Assembly (NCBI GenBank): GCA_905182535.1
Contig: CAJJBZ010000001.1
Coordinates: forward strand, 248,001-312,000
Origin: an uncultured Planktomarina sp.
Lineage (GTDB): Bacteria > Pseudomonadota > Alphaproteobacteria > Rhodobacterales > Rhodobacteraceae
Direction: 5' to 3'
DNA: 64,000 bases
Each line of letters opens with the position of its first letter. Within the stretch, counting starts at the first letter, position 1. Below, one piece after another: positions 48,312 to 60,488 of the stretch. The notes under the pieces were generated by a model. The model saw only the letters and a program-made list of their open reading frames with translations. It did no database searches and was not told the origin of the DNA. A program made the translations under genes and the position numbers.

Positions 48312-48686
48312 CTATTTAGGGCTACTCCATGCGCCAAAATCTTTTGCATCTATGGAAAATTCATAACCTACGAATTCTTCATCTCCGTTTACCCACCCAT
48401 CGTGTCCCGGTGCGAAAGTGTAAGCATCGCCTGCGTGTACTGTAATTTCTGAACCATCATCATGGGCGACAGTCATTGAGCCCGACGTTACGACGCCGAC
48501 GTGGGCAGCTTGGCAGCTATGACCGCCAACAAGCGGCTTAACGCAATCTGACCATTTCCAACCTGGCTGCAACACAATTTTTGTGGCAGTTGCTATTCCC
48601 AAATTTACTGATGCCGAATGAGTTTTAGCAGGCGCTTTTACAAGATCAGGATTGCTGAATGATTTACTGGATAATGAACTAGACAT
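48312..48686 (-). CDS. Small cupin-domain protein
   Basis: A single-domain cupin with a helical N-terminal strip. GGHSCQAAHVGVVTSGSMTVAHDDG and AGDAYTFAPGHDGWVNGDEE are the two cupin motifs, and histidines in the first motif (SCQAAHVG) and the second (GHDGW) could hold a metal. I start it at the ATG at 48686 (MSSSLSSKSF); an ATG at 48698 adds four residues. It has 124 residues and no assigned substrate. The 220 bases upstream are AT-rich with no gene. Confidence 0.82.
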   Translation of the reverse strand: MSSSLSSKSFSNPDLVKAPAKTHSASVNLGIATATKIVLQPGWKWSDCVKPLVGGHSCQAAHVGVVTSGSMTVAHDDGSEITVHAGDAYTFAPGHDGWVNGDEEFVGYEFSIDAKDFGAWSSPK

Positions 48687-48908
48687 AGATAACTCCATTA
48701 AGATGATTTTTATCCCATATTACTTTGATAGTATTGAGCTGAATTATATTAGTGCTTTTTGGGTAATGATTATTGATTAAATATAATCAAAGTAGATAAT
48801 AATAGTCAACTTACTGAATTTTTTCCAACTTTGTATTTAAGTGAAATCCACGGTAAAGATTTAGTTTGCGGATGGGTTTATTAGCTGGCTGTCTGATATT
48901 GATGATTT

Positions 48909-48982
48909 TGGAGCGGGTAGAGGGAATTGAACCCTCAACTTAAGCTTGGGAAGCTCGCGTGATACCTTTTCACCATACCCGC
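48909..48982 (-). tRNA. tRNA-Gly (anticodon TCC), CCA encoded
   Basis: The minus strand folds as a tRNA: acceptor GCGGGTA with TACCCGC, D-arm GTGA...TCAC, anticodon loop TTCCCAA holding TCC, T-arm GAGGG TTCAATT CCCTC, then discriminator T and an encoded CCA. Length is 74 bases. The first pair of the anticodon stem (C with A) is mismatched, the only irregularity. Confidence 0.93.
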
Positions 48983-49041
48983 ACTATTTTTTCTAAATAG
49001 TTGGTTCTCTGGGCGTCGTCAACGGCCAAAGGCTACCGCGA

Positions 49042-51100
49042 TTAGCGTCGCCTGCGCCGCCGTCCGCTGCCATTACCAACGCCACCACCGGTATTGAAAT
49101 TCACATCTGGCAACGTAACAGTATCTCTGAGCAGAGTGAAAGGATCGCCAGAGTTTGGAATTGCAGAGGCATTGACAAAATGTTCTTGGAACTTTGGCTC
49201 GATTGCTGTTTCTATTTTTTCGATCCTACCCACTGTCTGCTCGATTGCTGCACGTTGTGAAATATCGATTAAAGCAATTCGCGCGCCAGTGCCCGCGGCG
49301 TTGCCCGCAGAAGTTACTTTCTCAAACGGCACGTCCGGGATCATCCCTAAAACCATAGCATGTTTGGGTGAAATATGGGCACCAAAAGCACCTGCCAAAA
49401 CCACACGATCCACTTTGTCGACCCCAAACTTATCCATCAACAACCGAGCACCTGAATAAAGCGCAGCCTTGGCCATTTGAATCGCGCGGATATCTGGGTT
49501 GGTAACAGTAATTCTTGGTCCACCTGCTAAGCCTCCATCATACATCACATAGCTGTGTGTACGGCCATCCACGACACAGCGTTCTGTACCGGTTTGCTCA
49601 GATGAACCGATTAGGCCAGAGGAATCCAATAGGCCCGCCATGCGCATTTCGGCAATGGCCTCAATAATTCCCGACCCACAAATTCCAGTTATGCCTGTAT
49701 CGTTGGTTTCTTCCCAAAATCCCTTTTCATCTGACCAGAGATCACAGCCAATAACTCGGAACCGTGGTTCCTTGGTGGAAGGGTCAATCTCAACTTTTTC
49801 AATTGCACCAGGTGCTGCTCGTTGGCCGGAGCTAATTTGAGCACCCTCAAAGGCGGGACCTGTCGGAGAGGAACAAGCTAAAACTTTTTCTTTATTACCT
49901 AATAAAATTTCAGCATTAGTCCCAACGTCTACAACCAGAACTAAATCGTCAGATTTATTTGGAGCCTCTGAAAGAGCAACTGCAGCAGCATCGGCTCCGA
50001 CGTGGCCAGCAATACACGGCAAAAAATAGGCTCTGGCGCTTGGATGTATTTTGATATCCAGATGATCCGCAAAAAGTCTTAGTGCGTTCGATGTGGCTAA
50101 TGCAAAGGGAGCCTGGCCAAGCTCAAATGGATCAATGCCCAGAAATAAGTGATGCATCACCGGATTACAGACAAAGACTGCATCCATTATCAATTTTTTG
50201 TCAATTTCAGCATCGACAGAAATTTGTGTGAAAAGGGCATCCATTCCATCGCGCACAGCCTGAGTCATTTCCTTGTCGCCACCCTTATTCATCATGGCGT
50301 AGGGAGACACGGCTCATAAGATCTTCGCCAAAACGAATCTGCGGATTCATCGCGCTGGCGCTGCCGAGCACCTCACCACTGGTCAGATCACAGAGGTCGG
50401 CAGCGATGGTCGTGGAGCCGACATCCACGGCAACGCCGTAGATGGTACCCTCATAAAGACCAGACCAAAGGTGTATGATTTGTGGATTGGTTTCTCCATC
50501 GGCATGATGAACGGCACATGTGACCTTCCATTCCCCTTTGCGTAGTACTTGCTGCATTTGTAGTAAAATATTAAAATCGGCCTGCACTCCCTTAAGCTGC
50601 CACTGTTTCTCTAGCGCATCTACCAAGCGCTCAAGATCACCAGAAGGATTATGCATGTCCGGCTCTTCAACTTCTACATAGTAAAGCCTTATTGAAGGAT
50701 TTACAGTAATATCAATAACTTCAGCTCGCTTACGTACTACTTGCTTGTGTACCTGGCTTTCTGGTGGCACGTCTATTACAATATCTCCCTGAACTGTAGC
50801 CTGACAGCCCAAACGTCGGCCATCTACCAAGCCTCGTTTGTCTTTATAGCGCTGTTCGACTGAATTCCATTCCGACAGTGCCCCCTTCGCTACGGTTACT
50901 CCATGTTTGGAAAAATCTCCAAAACTAGGTGTGATTTGGCATTTTGAACAAATACCTCTGCCACCACAAACAGAATCTAGATCAACTCCCAATTTTCGTG
51001 CCGCGGTCAAAATTGGTGTTCCAGTTTCAAACCATCCACGTCTGCCTGAGGGGGTGAATAAGACTAAATGTTCCTGTGTCATATGCAAAACCTCTGCCAA
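49042..51100 (-). CDS. Ferredoxin-ASKHA corrinoid-protein reductive activator (RamA/RACo-like), frameshifted near 50300
   Basis: The N-terminus is a [2Fe-2S] ferredoxin: SVCGGRGICSKCQI with the last cysteine in RRLGCQATVQ. A linker and then a DUF4445 ASKHA domain follow: VAVDVGSTTIAADL, VVDVGTNAEILLG, SSGQRAAPGAIEKV and VLAGAFGAHISPKHAM. The family uses ATP to reduce inactive Co(II) in corrinoid methyltransferases or MetH. The frame breaks in RFGEDLMSRVS and resumes as YAMMNKGGDKEMTQA; one extra C explains it. Full length is about 685 residues. The C-terminus GSGRRRRRR is strongly basic. No methyltransferase gene is adjacent, so the partner is elsewhere. Confidence 0.88.
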
Positions 51101-51240
51101 AATATTTGAATAACCTACGCCTCATCTCATCAGGATAAAGGGCTTGAACGGCTGAAAATGGTCTATCAGCGGCACATCCAACAAAAAGAAGGACTTTAGC
51201 AGATTACCGCAAGCAAAAAGTCTAATTAATAAAGTTTTAA

Positions 51241-52779
<1,539 letters not shown>

Positions 52780-53940
52780 ATGACACCTGGGGCGCACGTT
52801 GCGGCAAAAATTGAGGTGCTTGACGCTATTCTGTTGGGGGTCGCCGCCGAAAAAGCGTTGACTAATTGGGGACGTAGTAATCGTTTTGCCGGCTCTAAAG
52901 ATAGGGCCAACATCCGTGATCTTGTTTTTCAAGCTATTAGGTGCAGGCGGTCAGCAGGTGCTTGGCCAGATGCGAGTTCTGCGCGAGCTTGGGCTATTGG
53001 TGCTTTACGTGCAAATGAGGTGGACCCCGTACAGCTCTTTACTGGGGTAGGGCATTCACCAACTAAGTTGAGAGCCAATGAACTAACGACCCAGCCAATT
53101 TTAGAGCTAGACGCATGGGATATTCAGGACTGGATGGCCCACGAACTTAAAATGTTCTATGGAGATACTAAGGCACGTGAGATGGCTCAGGTTCTGCGGC
53201 ATCGCGCACCTATTTCACTCAGGGCTAATTTACAGAAAACATCTTTAGCTGAGTTGCAATCAGCACTAGCTCGCGCCGATATCGTTACTAGCGTTAATCC
53301 TATTTGTAAAACAGCGCTCACCGTGCACAGTAACCAGCGCCGTGTAGTGTTGCAGGAGGCTTTTGCTAAAGGCTGGTTTGAGCTTCAGGACGCTGCATCG
53401 CAGGCGGTGGCTGCGGCGATACCTATTGAGGGTCGTGTCTTGGATTACTGTGCGGGTGGTGGTGGTAAGGCGCTGGCGCTTGCAGCGCTCGCTGACAGCG
53501 CGGTTGACGCTTGGGATTCCGATGCTGCCCGGATGAAAGATATTGAAAAACGGGCCGTACGCGGTGGGCATGATATTGAGGTGATATCACCCTCTGATTT
53601 AGATCCAATGGCGCAGTTTGATACGGTCGTTTGTGACCTTCCTTGCACGGGCAGCGGCGCATGGAGACGGTCCCCTGAGGGCAAGTGGAGATTAAAAGAA
53701 ACTGACCTTAAAAAATATTGTGAACTCCAACGCAACATTTTGGCTAAATGTTCACAGCATGTCGCCGCTGGCGGGACACTTGCTTTAATCACATGTTCGA
53801 TTTTCCAGGCCGAAAATCAATTACAACGTGATTTTCTTATAAAATCTTACCCAGACCTGGGTTTTGTTATGGATCAGCAATATCTCCCATCAGCTGAAAA
53901 TGATGGTCTGTATTTAGCAATTTTTAAAAAAAATAAATAA
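52780..53940 (+). CDS. RsmB/NOP family rRNA m5C methyltransferase
   Basis: A SAM-dependent cytosine-C5 RNA methyltransferase. The SAM-site motif is VLDYCAGGGGKALALA, motif IV is VVCDLPCTGSGAWRRSPE and motif VI has the nucleophile cysteine in LALITCSIFQAENQ. Length is 386 residues, intact. An N-terminal NusB-like region lies before residue 150. It starts directly after the guaB stop (TAGATG), so it is probably translated from the same transcript. Whether it is RsmB itself or the shorter alphaproteobacterial paralog is not decided. Confidence 0.87.
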   Translation: MTPGAHVAAKIEVLDAILLGVAAEKALTNWGRSNRFAGSKDRANIRDLVFQAIRCRRSAGAWPDASSARAWAIGALRANEVDPVQLFTGVGHSPTKLRANELTTQPILELDAWDIQDWMAHELKMFYGDTKAREMAQVLRHRAPISLRANLQKTSLAELQSALARADIVTSVNPICKTALTVHSNQRRVVLQEAFAKGWFELQDAASQAVAAAIPIEGRVLDYCAGGGGKALALAALADSAVDAWDSDAARMKDIEKRAVRGGHDIEVISPSDLDPMAQFDTVVCDLPCTGSGAWRRSPEGKWRLKETDLKKYCELQRNILAKCSQHVAAGGTLALITCSIFQAENQLQRDFLIKSYPDLGFVMDQQYLPSAENDGLYLAIFKKNK

Positions 53941-54280
53941 ATATTATATTTATTAGAAATAATAACCAAGATTATTATATTATGTCAGTTTTTAGAATAA
54001 TAACAGCATCAATTTTGTAATTGGTTCAGATGCCCAGCTGATATTATTTTTCATACCAAAGGCTATTTATAGGCTCTGTCTGTGACAGCAAAGACCACAG
54101 TTAGAAAATTAGCTTTTAAAAGATAGTGCACAAAGCATTTTATAATCAGATTAAAAGCAGGTTCTTGGTATCGATTCTGTCAGCAATGTCAGCTTCGGTC
54201 GGCCACATTCAGGCCTAGGCGCAGTAAAACTAACTGAGATGTCCCTAAAATTATAAATTACATCTTTTTTTAAAATATTC

Positions 54281-54309
54281 TTGATATGTTCTTGTTTTAG
54301 CCCCATAAG
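54281..54309 (+). promoter_or_regulatory. Candidate recA promoter
   Basis: TTGATA at 54281 and CATAAG at 54304 are separated by 17 bases, close to the housekeeping -35 and -10 elements. The SOS box lies directly after the -10, a position that would block transcription when LexA is bound. Confidence 0.55.
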
Positions 54310-54311
54310 AA

Positions 54312-54326
54312 GAACAAGAAGAGAAC
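54312..54326. promoter_or_regulatory. SOS (LexA) box
   Basis: GAAC-AAGAAGA-GAAC is the direct-repeat GAAC-N7-GAAC type LexA site of alphaproteobacteria, 51 bases before the recA start. This is the expected SOS control of recA. Confidence 0.85.
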
Positions 54327-54376
54327 ATTACATCATTGTCCCCCTGATCAGGGTGTGGAATAAGGAGTGTGAAACA

Positions 54377-55481
54377 ATGGCAACGGCAGATTTACTCAAA
54401 ATGGCACCAAAATCAGGCGACCGTCAAAAAGCGCTAGACAGCGCTTTGGCACAAATCGAACGTCAGTTCGGCAAAGGTTCAATAATGACACTAGGGGATG
54501 GCGCTGTCATTCCAGGGATTGAGGCTACTTCTACTGGATCAATTGGGTTAGATATTGCTCTGGGAATTGGCGGTTTGCCAAAAGGAAGGGTTATTGAAAT
54601 TTATGGCCCAGAATCCTCAGGTAAAACAACTTTAACACTTCACTGTATCGCCGAAGAGCAGAAAAAAGGTGGCGTCATGTGCTTTTGTGGATGCAGAGCA
54701 TGCACTAGACCCACTTTATGCTCAAAAACTTGGCGTGAATTTGGACGATTTACTCATTTCACAGCCAGACACTGGCGAGCAAGCTCTCGAAATTACAGAT
54801 ACATTGGTACGCTCTGGCGCAGTTTCGATGGTTGTAGTTGATTCAGTTGCAGCTCTGACACCTCGCGCAGAGCTGGAAGGTGATATGGGCGATCACCAAG
54901 TTGGAGCACAAGCTCGCCTGATGAGCCAGGCAATGCGTAAGCTCACTGGTAGCATCAGTAAGTCTAAATGCATGGTAATTTTTATCAATCAAATCAGAAT
55001 GAAAATTGGTGTGATGTTTGGTAGCCCTGAAACCACATCTGGTGGTAATGCCTTGAAATTTTATTCCTCTGTTCGTTTGGACATACGCCGCATAGGGGCA
55101 TTAAAAGACCGTGACGAAATTGTGGGTAATGCTACCCGTGTGAAAGTTGTTAAAAATAAAGTGGCTCCACCTTTTAAGCAAGTAGAGTTTGACATCATGT
55201 ACGGTGAAGGCATCTCTAAAATGGGTGAGTTGGTAGATCTCGGCGTTAAAGGTGGGATTGTTGAAAAATCTGGTAGCTGGTATAGCTACGGTGATGAAAG
55301 GATTGGCCAAGGTCGGGAAAACGCAAAAATATATTTGCGTGAAAACAGTGCTATGGCGTATGATATTGAAGCTAAAATCCGCGCGGCTCATGGTCTAGAT
55401 TTTGATCGTCCAAAAGACGAACCTAAAGCTAAAGATAAGGCTGCTGCAAATGATGATGATGACAATGTAGTCGATATATAA
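54377..55481 (+). CDS. recA: Recombinase RecA, frameshifted near 54676
   Basis: RecA forms filaments on single-stranded DNA, catalyses strand exchange and triggers LexA self-cleavage. Walker A is [16 protein letters not shown], Walker B is [14 protein letters not shown], and the [30 protein letters not shown] block carries the loop L2, quoted here in parts only ([12 protein letters not shown] and [10 protein letters not shown]). The frame breaks after QKKGGV and resumes as [16 protein letters not shown], with one extra A in GTCATGTGC. Rejoined length is about 367 residues with a normal acidic tail ([10 protein letters not shown]). The start at 54377 follows AAGGAG; the longer frame upstream enters the SOS region. 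Confidence 0.95.
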
Positions 55482-55508
55482 TTTAACAAAATTTGTTTTT
55501 TTAAATCA

Positions 55509-55543
55509 ACACCTCAGAGCGTAAGTTCTGGGGTGTCTTTCTT
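55509..55543 (+). terminator. Intrinsic terminator after recA
   Basis: ACACCTCAGA pairs with TCTGGGGTGT (one G-T pair) across an 8-base loop, followed by CTTTCTTT. It lies 28 bases after the recA stop and ends the recA unit before alaS. Confidence 0.8.
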
Positions 55544-55615
55544 TGGCGTGGACACTTTGAAAAAGGAGTTGTAAGTCTGCTGTCAATCAAAAAAATATAA
55601 GGTTTTTGAAGACAA

Positions 55616-58276
55616 ATGCCCACGTTGAATGATATCCGCTCGACTTTCCTCAATTATTTCAACCGGCAGGGACACCGTGTGTTACCGTCAAGCCCACTTG
55701 TGCCGCGTAACGACCCAACATTGATGTTCACCAACTCAGGGATGGTACAGTTTAAAAACCTATTCACAGGCGTAGAGACCCGCGACTATACTCGGGCGAC
55801 AACGGCTCAGAAATGTGTGCGCGCCGGCGGCAAACATAATGATCTTGATAACGTGGGCTATACACCAAGGCACCATACATTTTTTGAAATGATGGGTAAC
55901 TTTAGTTTTGGAGATTATTTTAAAGAAGAAGCTATATTTTATGCTTGGGAAATGATTACTAAAGAGCTCTGTATTCCAAAGGAAAAGTTAATAGTTACTG
56001 TATATCATGATGATAATGAAGCAGTTGCGTTGTGGAAAAAAATTGCTGGTTTAAGTGATGATAAAATCATCCGTATCGCAACTGATGATAATTTTTGGAT
56101 GATGGGGCCAACTGGTCCGTGCGGTCCAAGCTCTGAGATCTTTTACGACCATGGCGATCACATCTGGGGTGGACCTCCAGGCAGCCCAGAAGAAGACGGT
56201 GACCGTTATGTTGAAATATGGAACCTCGTCTTCATGCAGTATGAGCAGTTTGAAGATGGGACGCGCATACCTTTAGCATCACAATCCATTGATACAGGTA
56301 TGGGAATAGAACGGGTCGCAGCCTTATTACAAGGAACCAATGATAATTACTCCACAGATTTAGTGCGCAACTTAATTGAAGCCTCGGCACATGCTACGTC
56401 AACCGAGCCAGATGGTCCCAATAAATCTCATCACCGAGTAATCGCAGATCATCTGCGCTCTACATCTTTTCTTATCGCAGATGGAGTTTTGCCGTCAAAG
56501 GATGGACGAGGTTACGTGCTTCGCCGGATTATGCGCCGAGCTATGCGTCACGCGCATCTGATTGGTGCTGTTGATCCATTAATGCACCGTCTTGTGCCCG
56601 CTTTGGTACAGCAAATGGGGGCTGCCTATCCTGAGATAGTTCAGGCACAATCTATGATTGAAGAAACATTATACCAGGAAGAAACCCGTTTCAGAACTAC
56701 ATTAGACAGAGGCCTGAAACTGCTGGAAGATGAAGTGACGGATCTGAGAGCAGGTGGTGCCTTGCCTGGCGCCACGGCCTTTAAGCTTTATGACACATTC
56801 GGATTCCCGCTAGATCTCACCCAGGACGCCCTGCGCGAAAAAGGCATGTCGGTGGATACAGATGGGTTTGATACAGCAATGGCAGTTCAAAAAACCAAGG
56901 CACGTGCAGCTTGGTCTGGCTCTGGTGAGATGGCCGATGACACAATTTGGTTTGATGTTTTGGATGCCCACGGCGCTACAGATTTTCTTGGCTATGATAC
57001 CGAACGTGCTGAAGGTCAGATTGTTTCTGTGGTTTGCAATGGTACACAAGTGGAAACATTAGGCCATGGCACATCAGTACAGCTAGTGCTCAATCAAACA
57101 CCATTCTACGCGGAAAGTGGTGGTCAGATCGGAGACATTGGCCTTATTGTCACAGAAACAGGCACTGTCAATATTACAAATACCCGCAAGATAGCGGACC
57201 TGTTTATCCATATTGGCACAGTAACCGCGGGCAGCATCACGAATGGTCAGGCCGCTGAATTGCAGGTTGATGAAATTCGACGTACTCGCATCCGCGCCAA
57301 TCACTCTGCTACGCATTTGTTGCATGAGGCTCTACGCCGCGCGCTTGGTGATCATGTAGCACAACGCGGATCTTTAAACGCAGATGATCGTCTCCGCTTT
57401 GACTTTAGCCATGGTCAAGCATTAACTGCAGCACAGTTGCAGCAGGTGCAAACCGAAGTGAACAGCCTTATTCGGCAAAATAGTTATGTTGAAACTCGAA
57501 TTATGACTCCTGATGATGCTCGCACGCTGGGCGCTCAGGCTCTGTTTGGTGAAAAATATGGCGATGAAGTGCGTGTTGTGTCCATGGGCCACTTGTCTGA
57601 ATCTGGCAAGGGTGCTTCCAAGGATATCTATAGTCTTGAGCTCTGCGGCGGTACACACGTTCGCCAAACTGGTGATATAGGTGGGTTTGTTCTACTCAGT
57701 GATGGTGCGTCGTCCGCCGGTGTTCGGCGTATAGAAGCACTCACCGGCGCTGGTGCAGATACACATATTCAAAATCAGTTCAAATGTATGTCTGAAGTGG
57801 CTATAACACTGAAAGTTCAGCCTTTTGAAGTCGCACTACGGGCGCAGCAACTGTTGGATGAGCGCAAGACCTTACAAAATGAAGTAGCAAACCTGCGACG
57901 TGAAGTGGCCATGTCTGGCATTTCAGATATGGCTTTAAATGAGCCTGTAATAGCAGGCGGTAAGGGGTTTTTAGCGCAGGTTTTACAAGGCGTGACCGGT
58001 CGAGACCTTCCAGCTTTAGTAGATGCGCATAAAGTCAAGATCGGTTCTGGCGCTGTTTTATTGATCGCAAATTCAGATGGCAAAGCTGCAGTGGCTGCTG
58101 GTGTAACCGATGATCTGACAGTCAACCTATCTGCCGTTGATATAGTTAAGATTGCAGTGGCTGAACTGGGTGGCAAAGGTGGCGGTGGCCGTGCTGACAT
58201 GGCGCAGGGCGGTGCTAAATCTGTTGAATTGGCCGAGGCTGCAATTGCCGCGGTGAAGACACTTATGGAAGGTTAA
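55616..58276 (+). CDS. alaS: Alanyl-tRNA synthetase
   Basis: AlaRS charges tRNA-Ala and edits mischarged serine and glycine. The class II core has [22 protein letters not shown] in parts, [13 protein letters not shown] and GTDNDYSTDL-type sequence (here [11 protein letters not shown]). The editing domain has [12 protein letters not shown] and [13 protein letters not shown] with zinc-binding His/Cys residues, and the C-terminal domain ends [14 protein letters not shown]. Length is 886 residues, intact. It is separated from recA by a terminator, so has its own promoter region of about 70 bases. Confidence 0.97.
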   Translation: MPTLNDIRSTFLNYFNRQGHRVLPSSPLVPRNDPTLMFTNSGMVQFKNLFTGVETRDYTRATTAQKCVRAGGKHNDLDNVGYTPRHHTFFEMMGNFSFGDYFKEEAIFYAWEMITKELCIPKEKLIVTVYHDDNEAVALWKKIAGLSDDKIIRIATDDNFWMMGPTGPCGPSSEIFYDHGDHIWGGPPGSPEEDGDRYVEIWNLVFMQYEQFEDGTRIPLASQSIDTGMGIERVAALLQGTNDNYSTDLVRNLIEASAHATSTEPDGPNKSHHRVIADHLRSTSFLIADGVLPSKDGRGYVLRRIMRRAMRHAHLIGAVDPLMHRLVPALVQQMGAAYPEIVQAQSMIEETLYQEETRFRTTLDRGLKLLEDEVTDLRAGGALPGATAFKLYDTFGFPLDLTQDALREKGMSVDTDGFDTAMAVQKTKARAAWSGSGEMADDTIWFDVLDAHGATDFLGYDTERAEGQIVSVVCNGTQVETLGHGTSVQLVLNQTPFYAESGGQIGDIGLIVTETGTVNITNTRKIADLFIHIGTVTAGSITNGQAAELQVDEIRRTRIRANHSATHLLHEALRRALGDHVAQRGSLNADDRLRFDFSHGQALTAAQLQQVQTEVNSLIRQNSYVETRIMTPDDARTLGAQALFGEKYGDEVRVVSMGHLSESGKGASKDIYSLELCGGTHVRQTGDIGGFVLLSDGASSAGVRRIEALTGAGADTHIQNQFKCMSEVAITLKVQPFEVALRAQQLLDERKTLQNEVANLRREVAMSGISDMALNEPVIAGGKGFLAQVLQGVTGRDLPALVDAHKVKIGSGAVLLIANSDGKAAVAAGVTDDLTVNLSAVDIVKIAVAELGGKGGGGRADMAQGGAKSVELAEAAIAAVKTLMEG

Positions 58277-58282
58277 GACGAG

Positions 58283-58579
58283 ATGCCAAAAGCCCTATGG
58301 ATTGCCCATGTGAATGTATTGGACGCTGAGAGGTTGGGGGCCTATGCCGCCGCCGCAACACCGGTCATCCTAGCCCATGGCGGTGTTTTTCTTGCCCGTG
58401 GTGGGACTTATGAACAATTGGAAGGGCAGGATCACGCGCGAAATGTTGTGGCCCAATTCCCAAGTCTGAAAGCCGCTCACGATTGCTACCATTCTGAAGG
58501 CTACCAAGCCGCTATGAAATTAGGTGCGGGTGGGTTTCAACGCAGTTTAATGATTGTCGAAACAATCGCCTCGGCATAA
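58283..58579 (+). CDS. DUF1330 family protein
   Basis: A 98-residue member of the same family as 47952-48242: PKALWIAHVNVLDAERLG, VILAHGGVFLARGGTYEQLEG and VVAQFPSLKAAHDCYHSEGYQAA shown in part. Six bases separate it from alaS, so it is co-transcribed. Function unknown. It is followed by a terminator shared with typA. Confidence 0.9.
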   Translation: MPKALWIAHVNVLDAERLGAYAAAATPVILAHGGVFLARGGTYEQLEGQDHARNVVAQFPSLKAAHDCYHSEGYQAAMKLGAGGFQRSLMIVETIASA

Positions 58580-58610
58580 AAGGATGCAGGCAAAACCTGC
58601 ATCCTTTTTG
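58578..58610. terminator. Bidirectional terminator between DUF1330 and typA
   Basis: AAAAGGATGCAGG pairs with CCTGCATCCTTTT across a CAAAA loop, giving a 13-base-pair stem with A and T runs on the two sides. It ends the alaS-DUF1330 unit and the convergent typA. Confidence 0.88.
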
Positions 58611-58611
58611 C

Positions 58612-60429
58612 CTAAGCCGACCGCGCTGCGCGTTTCCGCTCATGTGGGTCTAAATGTATCTTACGTAAGCGAATTGCTTTTGGTGTGACTTCTACCAATT
58701 CATCATTGTCAATGTAAGCAATAGCCTCCTCGAGCGACATTGTAATTGGCGTTGTCAGGCGCACAGCTTCGTCTGTACCACTGGCACGCACGTTGCTAAG
58801 TTTTTTACCCTTAAGGGGATTAACTTCCAAGTCGTTTTCACGATTATGCTCACCAATAATCATACCCTGATAAACATCCTCTTGGACACCAATGAAGAAC
58901 CTTCCACGATCTTCAAGGTTAAAGATAGCGTAGGGAACGGATGACCCATTCTCCATAGAAATTAATACACCGGCACGACGCCCAGGAATAGCACCTTTGT
59001 GCGGTGCCCAAGTGTGAAATACTCGGTTCAAAACACCTGTACCGCGAGTATCTGTCATAAATTCGCCTTGATAACCTATCAAGCCACGTGACGGCACATG
59101 CGCGATGATACGGGTTTTGCCAGCTCCTGCTGATTTCATTTCAGCTAGGTCACCCTTACGATAACCAGTCAGTTTTTCAATCACTACGCCTGAGTATTCC
59201 TCATCAACATCGATAGTAACTTCTTCGATCGGCTCGTGGCGGACGCCATCCTCTTCGCGGAACAAAACACGTGGGCGACTGATAGACAGTTCGAAACCTT
59301 CACGTCGCATATTTTCAATTAATACACCCATTTGTAATTCGCCACGGCCCGCTACTTCAAAAGCTTCGCCACTTGGCGTATCAGTCACGCGAATTGCAAC
59401 GTTTGTTTCAGCTTCATCCATAAGACGCTTACGGATAACCCTACTCTGGACCTTTTTGCCATCACGGCCAGCCAGCGGGCTGTCGTTGATACCAAAAGTT
59501 ACAGAGATTGTAGGTGGATCGATTGGTAGTGAAGGAAGTGCTTCAGTGATTTCCGCCGAACAAATTGTATCGGCTACAGTTGCCTTGGACATTCCAGCTA
59601 ATGATACGATATCACCAGCGACAGCTTCATCTATAGCAGCTTGAGAAAGGCCTCGAAATGCTAAGATTTTTGTGCAACGGAATTGCTCAATTTTTGTACC
59701 ATCACGCGAAAGAGCTTTCACAAATTCACCAGCCCTAAGGCGACCTGTTTCAACGCGACCAGTCAAAATACGGCCAATAAATGGGTCTGCACCTAACGTG
59801 GTAGCCAACATCGAAAAAGGTTCTGCTGAACGTTCAGCTTGCTTTGGAGGTTCAACGTGTCGCACAATTAATTCGAACAATGCGGTAAGGTCTTTTCGAG
59901 GACCATCCAAGTCTACGTCAGCCCAACCTGCTCTACCAGATGCGTACAATACAGGGAAATCAAGCTGTTGCTCATCCGCATCCAACGCGGCAAAAAGGTC
60001 AAAACACTCGTCTAAGGCACGATCCGGTTCACCGTCTGGCTTATCAACCTTGTTTACCACAACGATAGGTTTCAAACCCAATGCCAAAGCTTTAGAGGTC
60101 ACAAATTTTGTTTGTGGCATTGGGCCTTCGGCCGCATCTACTAATAAAACAACACCATCAACCATGGACAAAATACGTTCCACTTCACCACCAAAGTCGG
60201 CGTGGCCTGGCGTATCGACGATATTGATACGCATACCCTGCCAATCAACAGAGGTAGCCTTCGCCAAAATTGTGATGCCACGCTCTCGTTCCAGGTCATT
60301 GCTGTCCATGGCACGCTCTGTTGTGGCTTGGTTTTCCCGGTATGTTCCGGATTGTTTTAACAACTCATCCACCAAAGTAGTTTTGCCGTGGTCAACGTGT
60401 GCTATGATCGCGATGTTACGCAGGTCCAT
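58612..60429 (-). CDS. typA: GTP-binding protein TypA/BipA
   Basis: A ribosome-associated translational GTPase. The G-domain has AHVDHGKTTLVDELL, the RGITI switch I in ERERGITILAKAT, DTPGHADFGGEVER, and NKVDKPDGEPDR. The C-terminal BipA domains follow (GEFMTDTRGTGVLNRVFH, GVQEDVYQGMIIGEHNREND). Length is 605 residues, intact. It is monocistronic or lies downstream of the liv operon on the same strand, with a hairpin between. Confidence 0.96.
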   Translation of the reverse strand: MDLRNIAIIAHVDHGKTTLVDELLKQSGTYRENQATTERAMDSNDLERERGITILAKATSVDWQGMRINIVDTPGHADFGGEVERILSMVDGVVLLVDAAEGPMPQTKFVTSKALALGLKPIVVVNKVDKPDGEPDRALDECFDLFAALDADEQQLDFPVLYASGRAGWADVDLDGPRKDLTALFELIVRHVEPPKQAERSAEPFSMLATTLGADPFIGRILTGRVETGRLRAGEFVKALSRDGTKIEQFRCTKILAFRGLSQAAIDEAVAGDIVSLAGMSKATVADTICSAEITEALPSLPIDPPTISVTFGINDSPLAGRDGKKVQSRVIRKRLMDEAETNVAIRVTDTPSGEAFEVAGRGELQMGVLIENMRREGFELSISRPRVLFREEDGVRHEPIEEVTIDVDEEYSGVVIEKLTGYRKGDLAEMKSAGAGKTRIIAHVPSRGLIGYQGEFMTDTRGTGVLNRVFHTWAPHKGAIPGRRAGVLISMENGSSVPYAIFNLEDRGRFFIGVQEDVYQGMIIGEHNRENDLEVNPLKGKKLSNVRASGTDEAVRLTTPITMSLEEAIAYIDNDELVEVTPKAIRLRKIHLDPHERKRAARSA

Positions 60430-60448
60430 TGGATGCCTCTTCCTTGCT

Positions 60449-60477
60449 CTCCGCGGCGCCTATACTGCGCCGTGGAG
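60449..60477. terminator. GC-rich hairpin between livM and typA
   Basis: CTCC-G-CGGCGC pairs with GCGCCG-T-GGAG across a 7-base loop, 11 bases after the livM stop on the minus strand. It is positioned to end the liv operon or limit read-through to typA. No long U run follows. Confidence 0.55.
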
Positions 60478-60488
60478 AAAGGAAAGGA

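Larger units (their letters stand above)
53941..54376. other. recA leader and gene-free region
   Basis: 436 bases with no gene. The first 340 bases are AT-rich without a recognisable element. The last 100 bases hold a promoter-like pair (54281-54309) and an SOS box (54312-54326), followed by the recA ribosome site AAGGAG before the ATG. Confidence 0.7.

Noticed and set aside
53266-53792. Antisense genes within the RsmB-type methyltransferase gene
   Set aside because: Three overlapping minus-strand frames have arginine/serine-rich, non-conserved products typical of coding shadows.
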